DNA of 64,000 bases from the NCBI GenBank assembly GCA_017435365.1, contig JAFSFD010000023.1, positions 25,884 through 89,883 on the forward strand, written 5' to 3'. A program made the translations under genes and the position numbers. The notes beneath the pieces are model-generated. The model was given only the letters and a program-made list of their open reading frames with translations, did no database searches and had not been told where the DNA came from. Shown one piece after another: positions 43,455 to 52,188 of the stretch. Source of the DNA: Akkermansia sp. GTDB taxonomy: Bacteria > Verrucomicrobiota > Verrucomicrobiia > Verrucomicrobiales > Akkermansiaceae. Every line of letters begins with the position of its first letter. Position 1 is the first letter of the stretch.

Positions 43455-45394
43455 CAGAAGGTGATAGTGCAGCCGCCGTATACAGCTGTTCCGGCGTTGA
43501 TATAGGACTGGCTGTAATTCATATAGTCCGTTTCGGAGACGTATTTCTGATTGGTAAGGTTTTCCACCCGCAGGTGCAGGGTAAGGTGTTCATTTACCTC
43601 ATACCGGGCATACCAGCGCAGGGTATAGTAGGCATCCAGCATGGCGGGGGTGCCGCCCTGGTAGTTCGAGCGTCCGCTGGCGGCTGAGAGCCCTATACCG
43701 GTGGTAAATCCCTCCAGCGGCGAGGTGTGAATATCTGCCGACCAGGTCTGACGCGCTGTGTAGGCAAGCTGCTTTCCATTTGAGCTTTGCGGGTCGCACA
43801 GTGTGAGGCTGAGCGTGTAACCCGTTTCCCAGTGGTCCTCCCAGGTGCCGCTGAGACTCAGTTCTATACCCTGGCTTGTGTCGTGCCCGCCGGAATTGTA
43901 GAATGTTACCGGGTTGCTCAGGTAATTACTTTTGATGGCATCTTCCGTGCGAATCCAGAACAGGGTGATGCCGGCGATGTGACCGGGCTTCCATTCATGC
44001 TCCAGGCCGATATCGGCGCTCCAGCTGGTCTGGCAGTCCAGCGCGGGATTTCCCCGGTAGGTGTAATACGCGTCTGAGTAACTGCCGGAAGAGCGTTGGA
44101 ATGAAGTCGGGGCCTTGTACCCGCGGGCTATGGAGGCGCTCAGACGGGTGCGGTCATCATTGAAACTGAAGCTGCCGGCCGCGCGTGCCGTGTACAGGGA
44201 ACCGAACACATCGCTCTCATCCCAGCGGAGTGCCAGCGAGTTATCCCACCCGGCCGTGGGGGTGATATGGTGCTCTGCAAACAGGCTGAACACGTTTTCC
44301 TCATGGTCAGCGCCTTTATCCTTCTGCCCGACGTTCTCATAGTCATGCTGGCTGTGCATGTAGCCCAGGCCTGCCGTGCTTGCCTGGTGCCGGCACCAGC
44401 GGTATTCATTGCGCCAGTTCAGCTGCACATTGCGCAGGTCATGGTTACTGCCTTTGCCGAATGAATAATCGGCGCCGTAATATCCGCCGCTCAGTTCAGA
44501 GTTGAAGGCGTGGTTGAGCCGTTTCTCCAGCGCGGCGGATACCATGTTGGTCCGGTAGCTGAAGTGCGGGTCGCTCCAGGTGCCAGGGGATTGGTATCGG
44601 GCATCGCTGCGGCGGTAGGTGATGCGTGCGTGGGTATCACCATCCGGTCGGTAATCCAGGCGCAGGGCTTCCTGCCTGTTTTCATATTTGCCGGCTTTCG
44701 GGTCGTCCGGTTTTGTCCCATTCACCTTCTTTAAGTCATTATCGGTCGTCTCATAGGTAGCGGAGAGGAAGTAGGAGAGCTTATCCTGCTGCCCCTGGGC
44801 CGTCAGATTGCCGGTGTAGGAGGAAAAACTGCCGACTTCGTTGAAGAGGGTGCAGCGGGGCTCGCCCTGTCCCTCCGGCGTTTCCATGTAGATGACACCA
44901 CCCACGGCACCACTGCCGTAGATGGCGCCCTGAGAACCCTTCAGCACTTCCAGCGTACCAAGGTCGAACACGTTGGTACGAGCCATCACGTTCGGGGTGA
45001 GGTTGCATCCTTGCGTGTTGTCGTAGAGGCGCATGCCGTCCAGCATGGGCAGGGTGTACTGGCCGCTGCTCATACCGCGGATGACGATGTTATTGACATT
45101 TCCCCGCTGGTTGGAGCCGCCGCCGGATTCGACATAGACGCCGGGCACACGGGTGAGTGCTTCGCCCAGGTTAAGTACTCCTTCCTCCCGGAGCTGTCGG
45201 GTATCCAGCACGGTGACGGAGACTCCGGTGCTGTCGTAGGGAACTGCCGTGCCGCCATGGGCTGAGACGGTGATGGGAGCCAGTTCGGTGACCGGTAATT
45301 CTGCAGCATGAGCCGCAGTACTCAAACCTGCCAGCAAAAGGGCAGGTACAACGCGTATGGAGCTCCCGCCGGGAGCCGTTCTGATTTGCTTCAT
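43454..45394 (-). CDS. btuB: TonB-dependent receptor, BtuB-like (cobalamin uptake)
   Basis: The 646-residue outer-membrane receptor has a signal peptide (cut near AHA, residue 30), a TonB-box-like region (TELAPITVSA), a plug domain (about 50-160: SVTVLDTRQLREEGVLNLGEALTRVPGV and IRGMSSGQYTLPMLDG) and a 22-strand-type barrel ending in GGCTITF with terminal Phe. The start at 45394 is set by the signal peptide; the frame stays open upstream only because it reads through the riboswitch. Control by a cobalamin riboswitch makes a corrinoid the likely ligand. It is the first gene of an operon with the family 5 binding protein and tonB. Confidence 0.88.
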   Translation of the reverse strand: MKQIRTAPGGSSIRVVPALLLAGLSTAAHAAELPVTELAPITVSAHGGTAVPYDSTGVSVTVLDTRQLREEGVLNLGEALTRVPGVYVESGGGSNQRGNVNNIVIRGMSSGQYTLPMLDGMRLYDNTQGCNLTPNVMARTNVFDLGTLEVLKGSQGAIYGSGAVGGVIYMETPEGQGEPRCTLFNEVGSFSSYTGNLTAQGQQDKLSYFLSATYETTDNDLKKVNGTKPDDPKAGKYENRQEALRLDYRPDGDTHARITYRRSDARYQSPGTWSDPHFSYRTNMVSAALEKRLNHAFNSELSGGYYGADYSFGKGSNHDLRNVQLNWRNEYRWCRHQASTAGLGYMHSQHDYENVGQKDKGADHEENVFSLFAEHHITPTAGWDNSLALRWDESDVFGSLYTARAAGSFSFNDDRTRLSASIARGYKAPTSFQRSSGSYSDAYYTYRGNPALDCQTSWSADIGLEHEWKPGHIAGITLFWIRTEDAIKSNYLSNPVTFYNSGGHDTSQGIELSLSGTWEDHWETGYTLSLTLCDPQSSNGKQLAYTARQTWSADIHTSPLEGFTTGIGLSAASGRSNYQGGTPAMLDAYYTLRWYARYEVNEHLTLHLRVENLTNQKYVSETDYMNYSQSYINAGTAVYGGCTITF

Positions 45395-45409
45395 TCTGTT
45401 GGTGGCCGT

Positions 45410-45608
45410 TGAACGGGCGGTGCATCGCCGCCCGGTGTCGTTGGCGAACCCCCATGGCTGGCATTCCGACTGAGCGCCTGCAGCATCCTGCGGCACAACA
45501 CGGTTGCGGCACAGCGACGGATTCTCACCGTCTTCCCCATCTATTTCCTGCGGCTTCCCGCCGCCTCCGGGGGGCTCTACGCGCAGTATCTCCTGCGCGG
45601 TACGCATT
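45410..45608 (-). promoter_or_regulatory. Cobalamin riboswitch controlling btuB operon
   Basis: On the minus strand the leader contains the B12-element core GGTGAGAATCCGTCGCTG after GGGGAAGAC, then GCCGCAACCGTG, and the conserved CAGTCGGAATGCCAGCC, in the right order and spacing for an adenosylcobalamin-class riboswitch. Near the gene, CGGGCGG and CCGCCCG (45414-45434) form a perfect 7-bp hairpin about 20 bases before the ATG, a likely expression platform; no U-run follows, so control may be at translation. The boundaries are approximate. Confidence 0.9.
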
Positions 45609-45614
45609 TATCTA

Positions 45615-45644
45615 AGCATATCCGGCCCCGTGTGTGCAAGTCAA
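45615..45644 (-). promoter_or_regulatory. Promoter of the B12-regulated operon
   Basis: On the minus strand TTGACT, 18 bases, TATGCT, giving a transcript start near 45608 and a leader of about 213 bases that holds the riboswitch. The -35 box overlaps the stop of the folate cyclo-ligase gene. Confidence 0.6.
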
Positions 45645-46195
45645 ATCTGCGTCCCGCCTGTGATGAGGGTCGGGATGCGCAGGTCGTGCGGCTCTGTGGG
45701 GATGGATTCCACCATCTGCTCGTTAAAAGCCAGTGCCAGTATTTTTGCTTTGCTACACCGGGGAATGAAGCGGTCATAGAAACCGCCGCCGTATCCCATG
45801 CGTTCGCCGCTGCGGGTGAATGCCACGCCCGGTACGATGAGCAAATCAATGTCTTCCGGGCGGACGGCCGGGGTGTGCGGTGCCGGTTCGGGGATGTTCA
45901 TGGCTCCCGGCTGCATGTCGGCCGCCACATCGCGGACTTCGTGAAAACGCAGCTTATGCCCCGGCAGGCAGAGGGGGAATACAAAGCGGTGCTGCGGGTA
46001 TTCCGGCAGGAGCGGCAGCAGATTCACTTCATGGGGCAGGGGGGCGTAGATTCCCACGCAGAGCGTGCCGTTTTGCAGCCATGGTGCCAGTTTTTCACGC
46101 AGAGCGGCAGAACGCAGTTGCGCCGGGTCGGCTGCTGCTGCGGCTTTGAGCCGTTGCAATACCTCCCGGCGCAGTGCTTTCTTGGTATTTATCAT
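45641..46195 (-). CDS. 5-formyltetrahydrofolate cyclo-ligase
   Basis: It converts 5-formyl-THF to 5,10-methenyl-THF with ATP. The 184-residue protein has a basic N-terminal segment (KKALRREVLQRLKA), a PLPHEVN loop, LLIVPGVAFTRSGERMGYGGGFYDRFI, the nucleotide-binding motif that defines the family, and a C-terminal EPHDLRIPTLITG. Its ATG follows directly after the stop codon of the PgeF gene (TAAATG), so they are cotranscribed. Confidence 0.9.
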   Translation of the reverse strand: MINTKKALRREVLQRLKAAAAADPAQLRSAALREKLAPWLQNGTLCVGIYAPLPHEVNLLPLLPEYPQHRFVFPLCLPGHKLRFHEVRDVAADMQPGAMNIPEPAPHTPAVRPEDIDLLIVPGVAFTRSGERMGYGGGFYDRFIPRCSKAKILALAFNEQMVESIPTEPHDLRIPTLITGGTQI

Positions 46196-46876
46196 TTACT
46201 CAGCCGCGGCAGGATTGCGGCCGAACAAGGCCAGCATGCGGCCGGTGTTGCCCTTCTCCACGCGGTAGGAATAGAATGTTTCCAGGTCGGCAGCTGTATC
46301 AAGCCCGCTGTCGGTGATGTTCTGAGGGTCGATGCCGGCTTCCTCCAGCTGCTGCTTAATCATGGTGACAATGTCCACCTCATAGTGCGGAGGCCGGATG
46401 CAGGGGGAAATGACGGCAATGCAGTTCCCGGCATGCACGCCCAGTATCTTGTTCATGGCCTTGAGCGTTTCGCCCACAATGTTCTGCAGCGTGCCGGCCT
46501 TGCCGGAATGTACCAATGCGCGGCTCTGGCTTTCCTTATCGTATATCCAGACAGCGGCGCAGTCTGCCACGTAGATTCCCAGGCAGCAGTCGGCCTTACC
46601 TCCGCAGAACAGGCCATCCACCCCTTCCACGGGATAGGAGCAGCCAATATCGCCCACCAGGGCGACCTTGTTGCCATGCACCTGCTGGGCGCGGCGCAGC
46701 ATCTTGGTGGCAATGCCCCCTTCTTCCAGCACGGCTTCGTGAGTGGGGGTGAGGGCGGCAATCACTGCTGCGCGATCCGTGGTGGTGGCTACGCCGGGAA
46801 CGCGGGTGATGAAACGGGCGAAGTTCTCAGGATAATCGTTGAGAACCTTCAGGTATTCTGGGGAATAGTTACTCAT
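46196..46876 (-). CDS. PgeF/YfiH-family multicopper-oxidase-like protein (peptidoglycan editing factor)
   Basis: The 226-residue protein has the family's His/Cys metal or active-site pattern: QVHGNKVALVG, VADCAAVWIYD and VHSGKAGTLQNIV (HAGWRG in E. coli YfiH; His is kept, WR replaced), plus SPCIRPPHYEV. YfiH removes wrongly incorporated L-Ser from peptidoglycan precursors; related proteins oxidise phenols or cleave nucleosides. The gene lies 14 bases after the marR gene and directly before the folate cyclo-ligase gene. Confidence 0.85.
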   Translation of the reverse strand: MSNYSPEYLKVLNDYPENFARFITRVPGVATTTDRAAVIAALTPTHEAVLEEGGIATKMLRRAQQVHGNKVALVGDIGCSYPVEGVDGLFCGGKADCCLGIYVADCAAVWIYDKESQSRALVHSGKAGTLQNIVGETLKAMNKILGVHAGNCIAVISPCIRPPHYEVDIVTMIKQQLEEAGIDPQNITDSGLDTAADLETFYSYRVEKGNTGRMLALFGRNPAAAE

Positions 46877-46890
46877 ATTGTTTTGGTAAA

Positions 46891-47364
46891 TCAGGCAAGG
46901 TTCTTGCGTGCTGCTGCCGTGCGGCGGGAGATGACGCGGCGGGCGCTGCTCATGGGGCCTTCTTCATCCTCCCGGGCCATCATCTGGGCCAGGTCTGCGG
47001 CTATGTTGCTGCGCATCTGGGCTACCAGGTTGCGCCCCTGCTCGGTGATGCGCACCATGATTTTGCGGCGGTCTGCTGCGGCTGTGTATCTTTTCAGGTG
47101 CCCCAGTTCCTGCAGCTTATCAATCATGCCGGTTGCGGCTGCGGTGGAGTGTCCCATCATTTTAGCTATACTGCTCATGGACAGACACTCTTCTTCCGCC
47201 AGGTAGGCCAGCAGGAAAAACTGCGGAAATGAGACTTTGCCTTTTGTCAATTCAGGAGAGAGGCGCAGAATGCAGCTGCGCTGCGAAAAAAGAACAAAAT
47301 CGGCAAGGTTCTGCACGTCCTGTTCCTTTTGGAAATCTGCGCTTGAGTTGTGGCTTCTAGTCAT
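46891..47364 (-). CDS. MarR family transcriptional regulator
   Basis: The 157-residue protein has the MarR winged-helix fold: FPQFFLLAYLAEEECLSMSSIAKMMGHSTAAATGMIDKLQELGHLKR contains helices and recognition helix, then RRKIMVRITEQGR forms the wing. A C-terminal Arg/Ala-rich tail follows. The ligand is unknown. An inverted repeat TAAGCG/CGCTTA (47367-47387) lies between its -10 box and the start codon, a likely site for autoregulation; pgeF and the folate gene follow in the same direction and may be under its control. Confidence 0.88.
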   Translation of the reverse strand: MTRSHNSSADFQKEQDVQNLADFVLFSQRSCILRLSPELTKGKVSFPQFFLLAYLAEEECLSMSSIAKMMGHSTAAATGMIDKLQELGHLKRYTAAADRRKIMVRITEQGRNLVAQMRSNIAADLAQMMAREDEEGPMSSARRVISRRTAAARKNLA

Positions 47365-47366
47365 GT

Positions 47367-47387
47367 TAAGCGTGGGCTGTTCGCTTA
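47367..47387. promoter_or_regulatory. Inverted repeat, candidate MarR operator
   Basis: TAAGCG (47367-47372), 9 bases, CGCTTA (47382-47387), between the marR -10 box and its start codon. An 8-base TAAGCGAA recurs at 47478-47485 in the opposite orientation. Confidence 0.45.
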
Positions 47388-47389
47388 CG

Positions 47390-47417
47390 ATATTACGGCT
47401 TTGTGTAATTTTTGCAA
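47390..47417 (-). promoter_or_regulatory. Promoter of the marR gene
   Basis: On the minus strand TTGCAA, 16 bases, TAATAT, 25 bases before the ATG. Confidence 0.5.
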
Positions 47418-47542
47418 GCCCAAAATTTCAGCCAAGCCTAACGATTTTGAGACCTTTGCCTTATGTTGCGCAGTTTGTAAGCGAAGGGTACTATATATTG
47501 TGGAAACAGGGGTAAGAAAAAGTTTTGCAACGATGCGTGGTA

Positions 47543-47938
47543 TTAGTGTGCATCATGATTTGCCGGGGCGATATGGAGGATTTCGCGCATTTCCGGGGTA
47601 AGGAGCTGCTCATTTTCAAGCCGTTCGATATGGTCGCGGATGGCGTTCCAGACGGTATTGAACGCTTCCATCTGGCTTTGCACGGCCATGTAGTCCTGAA
47701 TGGTCGGTTCCGGGAGCGAGCGCTGAGTTTCGACGATGGCGTCACATTCTTTCCTGAGTTCCTTCAGCTGCGGGATGGCGGCAGCGGCAGACCCGGCATC
47801 GCGGCAGGAGTTGAGGCAGAGCTCGGTCCGGGAGAGGAAATCAATAATCACCGTGGTCAAGTCGACGTGATTGGACGGCGTCGCTGTTGCCGCAGCGGCG
47901 GAAAGAGTAAGAAAGAGGGTTATGAGGATGTTTCTCAT
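47543..47938 (-). CDS. Small secreted helical protein, unknown
   Basis: The 131-residue product starts with a signal peptide (MRNILITLFLTLSAAAATA) and continues as a mostly helical, charged protein with two Cys (LCLNSCRDAG). I recognise no family. The ATG at 47938 is preferred to an in-frame TTG one codon upstream. It begins 4 bases after the zinc-ribbon membrane protein gene on the same strand. Confidence 0.55.
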   Translation of the reverse strand: MRNILITLFLTLSAAAATATPSNHVDLTTVIIDFLSRTELCLNSCRDAGSAAAAIPQLKELRKECDAIVETQRSLPEPTIQDYMAVQSQMEAFNTVWNAIRDHIERLENEQLLTPEMREILHIAPANHDAH

Positions 47939-47941
47939 CAA

Positions 47942-48673
47942 TCAGCAGTGGGTTCTGTGGCCTTTCACCCCGAGTAACTTGATGGGGGTTCCACAACCGG
48001 GGCAGTTGTATCGCCAGAAAAAGAGCAGGTGAAGCGCCGTGGCAAAGTTGTAGCCCAGAAGGGGCAAGTGGTGCGCCGCTCTATTGCGGGTGTAGTGAGC
48101 GTAGCGGAAGATACGCATATGGCAGACCGGACAGGTGGCGCGTCTGGCTATGAACATGTAAACGATGCAGGGCACAACAAAAACGATGACAGCCAGGAGC
48201 CAGAGCGGCACATCCGGCATGTTATCTGTAAGCATCAGGTAAGGGAAAACTACTACGCTGCCAAGGGGAATAAGCAGGAACAGCGTGCAGAACGCCGCCA
48301 GAATGGCGGTTGCGCGGTGAGTGCAACGCACCGGACTGTGGGGCATGAATGGCTGCTTGTTTGTGCGGTGACTCTCTGAGTTGCGGGACGAACGGGAACG
48401 GCTCCGGAACTCGGCAACCGGCGCGGCACTGCGCCACCCTGGTAACGGCGCATCTGCAGATTTTTCCGGAAGTCCGGTTTCGGGAAATAATGAGTGGATT
48501 TTCTCCGGAGTCAGCGTAAATGTTCTATCCGGGAAGAAGTTGCGAGCCTGCTGCAGGTCACGGCAGAGCTGTGTTGCCGTGGCTTTGAGCAGTTGGTCTT
48601 CAGAGGATATCCCGCAGAGCGCGAGTTCTTCGCGCTCTGCGGGGCTGAGGGTATGGTAGGGGTTGGGTTGCAT
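47942..48673 (-). CDS. Membrane protein with zinc-ribbon-like Cys motifs, unknown
   Basis: The 243-residue product has an N-terminal helical domain (about 8-65; AEREELALCGISSEDQLLKA resembles a DUF4332 or helix-hairpin-helix-type region), a basic Ser/Arg linker, two membrane segments (about 120-145 and 155-178) and two Cys pairs, CPVC and CPGC, that together could bind zinc. No family can be named with certainty. It starts 27 bases after valS on the same strand. Confidence 0.55.
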   Translation of the reverse strand: MQPNPYHTLSPAEREELALCGISSEDQLLKATATQLCRDLQQARNFFPDRTFTLTPEKIHSLFPETGLPEKSADAPLPGWRSAAPVAEFRSRSRSSRNSESHRTNKQPFMPHSPVRCTHRATAILAAFCTLFLLIPLGSVVVFPYLMLTDNMPDVPLWLLAVIVFVVPCIVYMFIARRATCPVCHMRIFRYAHYTRNRAAHHLPLLGYNFATALHLLFFWRYNCPGCGTPIKLLGVKGHRTHC

Positions 48674-48700
48674 TTGGAACGAACCGGATAATGAGTGAAC

Positions 48701-51367
48701 TTAACCTAAGGCATTGAGCATGGCTTCAAGCTGGGCGGTCTTTGCCTCCCATTCGGCCAGGCGTGCGCGTTCCTGGTCCACCACGGCAGCAGGGGCGCGG
48801 TCCACGAAGGATGCATTGCCCAGCTTGCCCTTGCTCTTGGCGATTTCCTTGGCCATCTTCTCGAGCTCCTTGGTGATACGGGTGCGCTCGGCGTCCACAT
48901 CCACCAGGCCTTCCAGGGGCAGGAAGAGTTCGCCCAGCGGGGTGAGGGCGGTGGGGGTGCCCTTGGGTGCTTCGTAGGCGGGGTTCACCTCGGCGCTCTG
49001 CGCGCCAGCCAGCAGCGCCAGACGGGCGGCCAGGTCGGCATCCACGGGCAGGGCGGGCTTCAGCACGAACTTGACCTTGCGGTTGGTAGCCAGGTTATAT
49101 TCAGCCTTCAGGTTGCGGGCCTTGTTGGCCGTATCATACAGAGCGGTGGCAGTGGCGCGTGCCTTGGAGATTTCCGTGCTGTCCAGCCCGGAGAGCAGGG
49201 TATCGGCATTCGGCAGGGCGGTGCCCATAAGCGGCTTGCCATCCTTCGCAAAGCCCAGGCTGGCCCACAGTTCTTCCGCGATGTGCGGCATGATGGGCGC
49301 GAGCAGGGCCAGATAGTGGCGCAGCACGGTGTCCATGGTGAAAAGCGTAGCGTTCTTCACGGCGGGGTCACCCTCGCGCAGGTCGTTCTTCACGGCTTCC
49401 AGGAACAGGGAGCAGTACTCATTCCAGAAGAAAGAGTAAAGTGCCTGGGTGTAGGTGTTGAACTCGTACTTGCCGAGTCCTTCTGCCACGGTGGCGTGCA
49501 GTTCCTTCAGCTTGGAGAGGATGTCGATATGCACGGCGGTGAATTTGGGCGCCGGCTCGGTGCTGGCAGCACCCTGCATCATGCGGAAGCGGGCGGCGTT
49601 GTACAGCTTGTTGGCAAAGTTCTTGCCTTCCTCAATCTGCTTCTCGTCGAACTTCACGTCCGTGCCGGTGGGAGCGATGCGCATCAGGCCGAAGCGAAGG
49701 CCGTCCGCGCCGTACTTGGCAATGAGGTCGAGCGGGTCGGGGCTGTTGCCGAGGCTCTTGCTCATCTTGCGGCCCAGCAGGTCTCGCACAATGGAGGTGA
49801 AGAATACGTTGCCGAAAGGCTTGCCGCCGGCAAAGCGGTAGCCGGCCATAATCATGCGGGCCACCCAGAAGAAGATGATATCCGGGCCGGTCACCAGGTC
49901 GCTCGTGGGGTAGAACTTGGCCAGGCATTCCTTATCCATGGTGGAGAATGGCCACAGCCAGCTGCTGAACCAGGTATCCAGCGCGTCTTCATCCTGCACC
50001 CAGTTCTCCGGGTCGGCGGGCGGGTTCACGCCCACGTAGATATCGCCGGCGGCTGCGTCTTCTGCGTCCAGCTTGGTAGCGGCCTGCAGCTCGGCGGCTT
50101 TCTCCTTGCGGTACCACACCGGGATGCGGTGGCCCCACCACAGCTGGCGGGAAATGCACCAGTCCTGGATGCCCTCCAGCCAGTGGGCGTAGGTCTTGCC
50201 CCAGTGTGCCGGACGGAACACGATGTCACCATTGGCCACAGCCTCGGCTGCTTCCTTCACGCAGGGGTACTTCAGGAACCACTGCATGCTCAGGCGCGGT
50301 TCAATCGGCACATCCGAACGCTGGGAGATACCCACGTTGTTCTCGTAGTCTTCCACCTTCTCCAGCAGCCCCTTGGCCTCGATGAGCTCGATGGATTTAT
50401 CGCGGGCCACGAAGCGGTCCAGACCGTGCAGCTCGGGGCAGCCGGGGCAGTTGATATGGCCATCGGCAGTGAGGATATCGATGATTTCGAGGTTGTTCTT
50501 CATGCCCACCTCAAAGTCGGTGCGGTCGTGGGCGGGGGTAATCTTGAGGGCGCCGGTGCCGAAGTCGATTTCCACGTGGTCATCGGCAATGATGGGGATT
50601 TCCGCCTCGCAGAGCGGGCGGATGACGGTCTTGCCGATGAGGTGGGCAAAGCGCGGGTCCTTCGGGTTCACCGCCACGGCCACGTCGGCCATGATGGTTT
50701 CCGGGCGAGTGGTGGAGACCAGCAGCTGGCCGCTGCCGTCTGCCAGTTTGTAGCGCACGGTGTAAAGCTTGCTCTTGGACGGAGTCATGATGACCTCTTC
50801 ATCCGAAAGGGCGGTGAGAAGCACGGGGTCCCAGTTCACCATGCGGTGGCCGCGGTAGATGAGCCCCTCGTTGAAGAGCTCGGTGAACACGCGGGCAACC
50901 TCCGGGGCGTACACATCATCCATGGTGAAGCGCTCGCGCTCCCAGTCGCAGGAGCAACCCAGCTTCTTGAGCTGGTTGATGATGATGCCTCCGTGCTTTT
51001 CCTTCCAGTCCCATACCATGTTCACGAAGTCTTCGCGGCCCACATCGAAACGCGTGCGGGGCGGGTTCTCCTTGGCAAGTTCCTTTTCCACGCGGGCCTG
51101 GGTGGCAATGCCGGCGTGGTCGGTGCCGGGCAGCCAGAGCACTTCCTTGCCTTCCTGGCGGGCGCGGCGGGCCAGAATATCCTGAATTGTGTTGTTGAGC
51201 ACATGGCCCATGTGCAATACGCCGGTTACATTGGGCGGGGGAATGACAATGCTGTAAGCGGGCTTGTCGGAATGCGGGTCAGCGTGGAAGCAACCCTCTG
51301 ATATCCAGCGGGTCTGCCATTTCTCTTCAACTAAGGTCGGTTCGTAAGCCTTGGGCAATTCAGTCAT
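48701..51367 (-). CDS. valS: Valine--tRNA ligase
   Basis: It charges tRNA-Val and edits Thr. The 888-residue class I synthetase has the HIGH motif as NVTGVLHMGH, the CP1 editing domain (TRPETIMADVAVAV), the KMSKS motif as GRKMSKSLGNSPDP, an anticodon-binding helical domain and the C-terminal coiled coil (about 820-885) typical of ValRS. The length is normal. The promoter places its -10 box 9 bases before the ATG. Confidence 0.97.
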   Translation of the reverse strand: MTELPKAYEPTLVEEKWQTRWISEGCFHADPHSDKPAYSIVIPPPNVTGVLHMGHVLNNTIQDILARRARQEGKEVLWLPGTDHAGIATQARVEKELAKENPPRTRFDVGREDFVNMVWDWKEKHGGIIINQLKKLGCSCDWERERFTMDDVYAPEVARVFTELFNEGLIYRGHRMVNWDPVLLTALSDEEVIMTPSKSKLYTVRYKLADGSGQLLVSTTRPETIMADVAVAVNPKDPRFAHLIGKTVIRPLCEAEIPIIADDHVEIDFGTGALKITPAHDRTDFEVGMKNNLEIIDILTADGHINCPGCPELHGLDRFVARDKSIELIEAKGLLEKVEDYENNVGISQRSDVPIEPRLSMQWFLKYPCVKEAAEAVANGDIVFRPAHWGKTYAHWLEGIQDWCISRQLWWGHRIPVWYRKEKAAELQAATKLDAEDAAAGDIYVGVNPPADPENWVQDEDALDTWFSSWLWPFSTMDKECLAKFYPTSDLVTGPDIIFFWVARMIMAGYRFAGGKPFGNVFFTSIVRDLLGRKMSKSLGNSPDPLDLIAKYGADGLRFGLMRIAPTGTDVKFDEKQIEEGKNFANKLYNAARFRMMQGAASTEPAPKFTAVHIDILSKLKELHATVAEGLGKYEFNTYTQALYSFFWNEYCSLFLEAVKNDLREGDPAVKNATLFTMDTVLRHYLALLAPIMPHIAEELWASLGFAKDGKPLMGTALPNADTLLSGLDSTEISKARATATALYDTANKARNLKAEYNLATNRKVKFVLKPALPVDADLAARLALLAGAQSAEVNPAYEAPKGTPTALTPLGELFLPLEGLVDVDAERTRITKELEKMAKEIAKSKGKLGNASFVDRAPAAVVDQERARLAEWEAKTAQLEAMLNALG

Positions 51368-51376
51368 GACGGCGCG

Positions 51377-51405
51377 ATTCTACTCCTTTTGTTATCACAT
51401 ATCAA
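51377..51405 (-). promoter_or_regulatory. Promoter of valS, start-codon proximal
   Basis: On the minus strand TTGATA, 17 bases, TAGAAT; 9 bases to the ATG at 51367. Confidence 0.65.
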
Positions 51406-51437
51406 GCCTTTTCGTTATGCTGACGCGCGCTGCGGTC

Positions 51438-51466
51438 TTGACACATACAGGCTATTGCTGTATGCT
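51438..51466 (+). promoter_or_regulatory. Promoter of the caspase-like secreted protein gene
   Basis: Consensus TTGACA, 17 bases, TATGCT; 11 bases to the ATG at 51478. A second in-frame ATG at 51469 would lie upstream of the expected transcript start. Confidence 0.65.
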
Positions 51467-51477
51467 CCATGCCTGTC

Positions 51478-52167
51478 ATGAAGTTGGTGCGAAATGTATT
51501 GATGGCCACTCTGCTGGCAGCTTGTCCGCTGACCCAGGCTGTGGAGATTGTGCTCTGCGGTGGTGTGGCGTTGCGTTCCTGGGAAAACCTGCGAGGCCCC
51601 GCTGCTCATGACAACTGGTGGGCCAACTTCGTGCGCGCGTCCACGGTCTATATCGATAGCGCACTTGCCAAGGACCCGAAGAAGGATATCGTGTGGATTG
51701 TGTACCGCCCGTCCTACATCACCCGCGGCAAGGAAAACCAGACAGACTATATCTCCCGCATCCGCGAGACCGCCGGCAAACGCCACCTCCGCCTGAAGTT
51801 TGTGGATACTGCCGATGAGGCCTATAAGGCTATCAACCAGGCCCCCCGCAACAAGAAGGACAAGGTTACGGCGTTCTATTACTTCGGTCACAGCAATCCG
51901 CACGCCTTCATGCTGGATTACAGTAACTCCCTGATGGCTGCTTCCAAGGCCTGGATACATGAGAAAGACCTGGCCACTAAAATCAACAAGAACATCTTTG
52001 CTCCCGATGCCGAGTGCTGGAGCTACGGCTGCTACACCGGCCGCAGCATGAGCAAGTACTGGAAGGATGCTTTCGGGGTGAGCATGTGGGGCAACACCGA
52101 ATCCACCCGTTACCAGCCTGTGGGCGAGGGCAAGCTCCCCGCCGGCGCCGGCAAGTGGGTGCGCTGA
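51478..52167 (+). CDS. Secreted protein with caspase-like His/Cys dyad, unknown
   Basis: The 229-residue product has a signal peptide (cut near LTQA, residue 21). The mature part has alternating strands and helices; TAFYYFGHSNPHAF carries His138 at the end of a strand and AECWSYGCYTGRS carries Cys185 at the end of the next core strand. This His-then-Cys order and the surrounding GH and xxGCxxG patterns resemble caspase/gingipain-fold (clan CD) peptidases, but I cannot name a family and activity is unproven. The promoter sets the start at 51478. The next gene encodes another secreted protein 21 bases downstream. Confidence 0.65.
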   Translation: MKLVRNVLMATLLAACPLTQAVEIVLCGGVALRSWENLRGPAAHDNWWANFVRASTVYIDSALAKDPKKDIVWIVYRPSYITRGKENQTDYISRIRETAGKRHLRLKFVDTADEAYKAINQAPRNKKDKVTAFYYFGHSNPHAFMLDYSNSLMAASKAWIHEKDLATKINKNIFAPDAECWSYGCYTGRSMSKYWKDAFGVSMWGNTESTRYQPVGEGKLPAGAGKWVR

Positions 52168-52188
52168 GTATTTATGCTTCGATAGGAA

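Noticed and set aside
45395..45607. N-terminal extension of the TonB-dependent receptor frame
   Set aside because: The extra 71 codons read straight through the cobalamin riboswitch and carry no signal peptide; the true signal peptide begins at 45394.
49283..51301. A 672-codon open frame on the plus strand
   Set aside because: It is antisense to valS and shows no protein motif or start signal.
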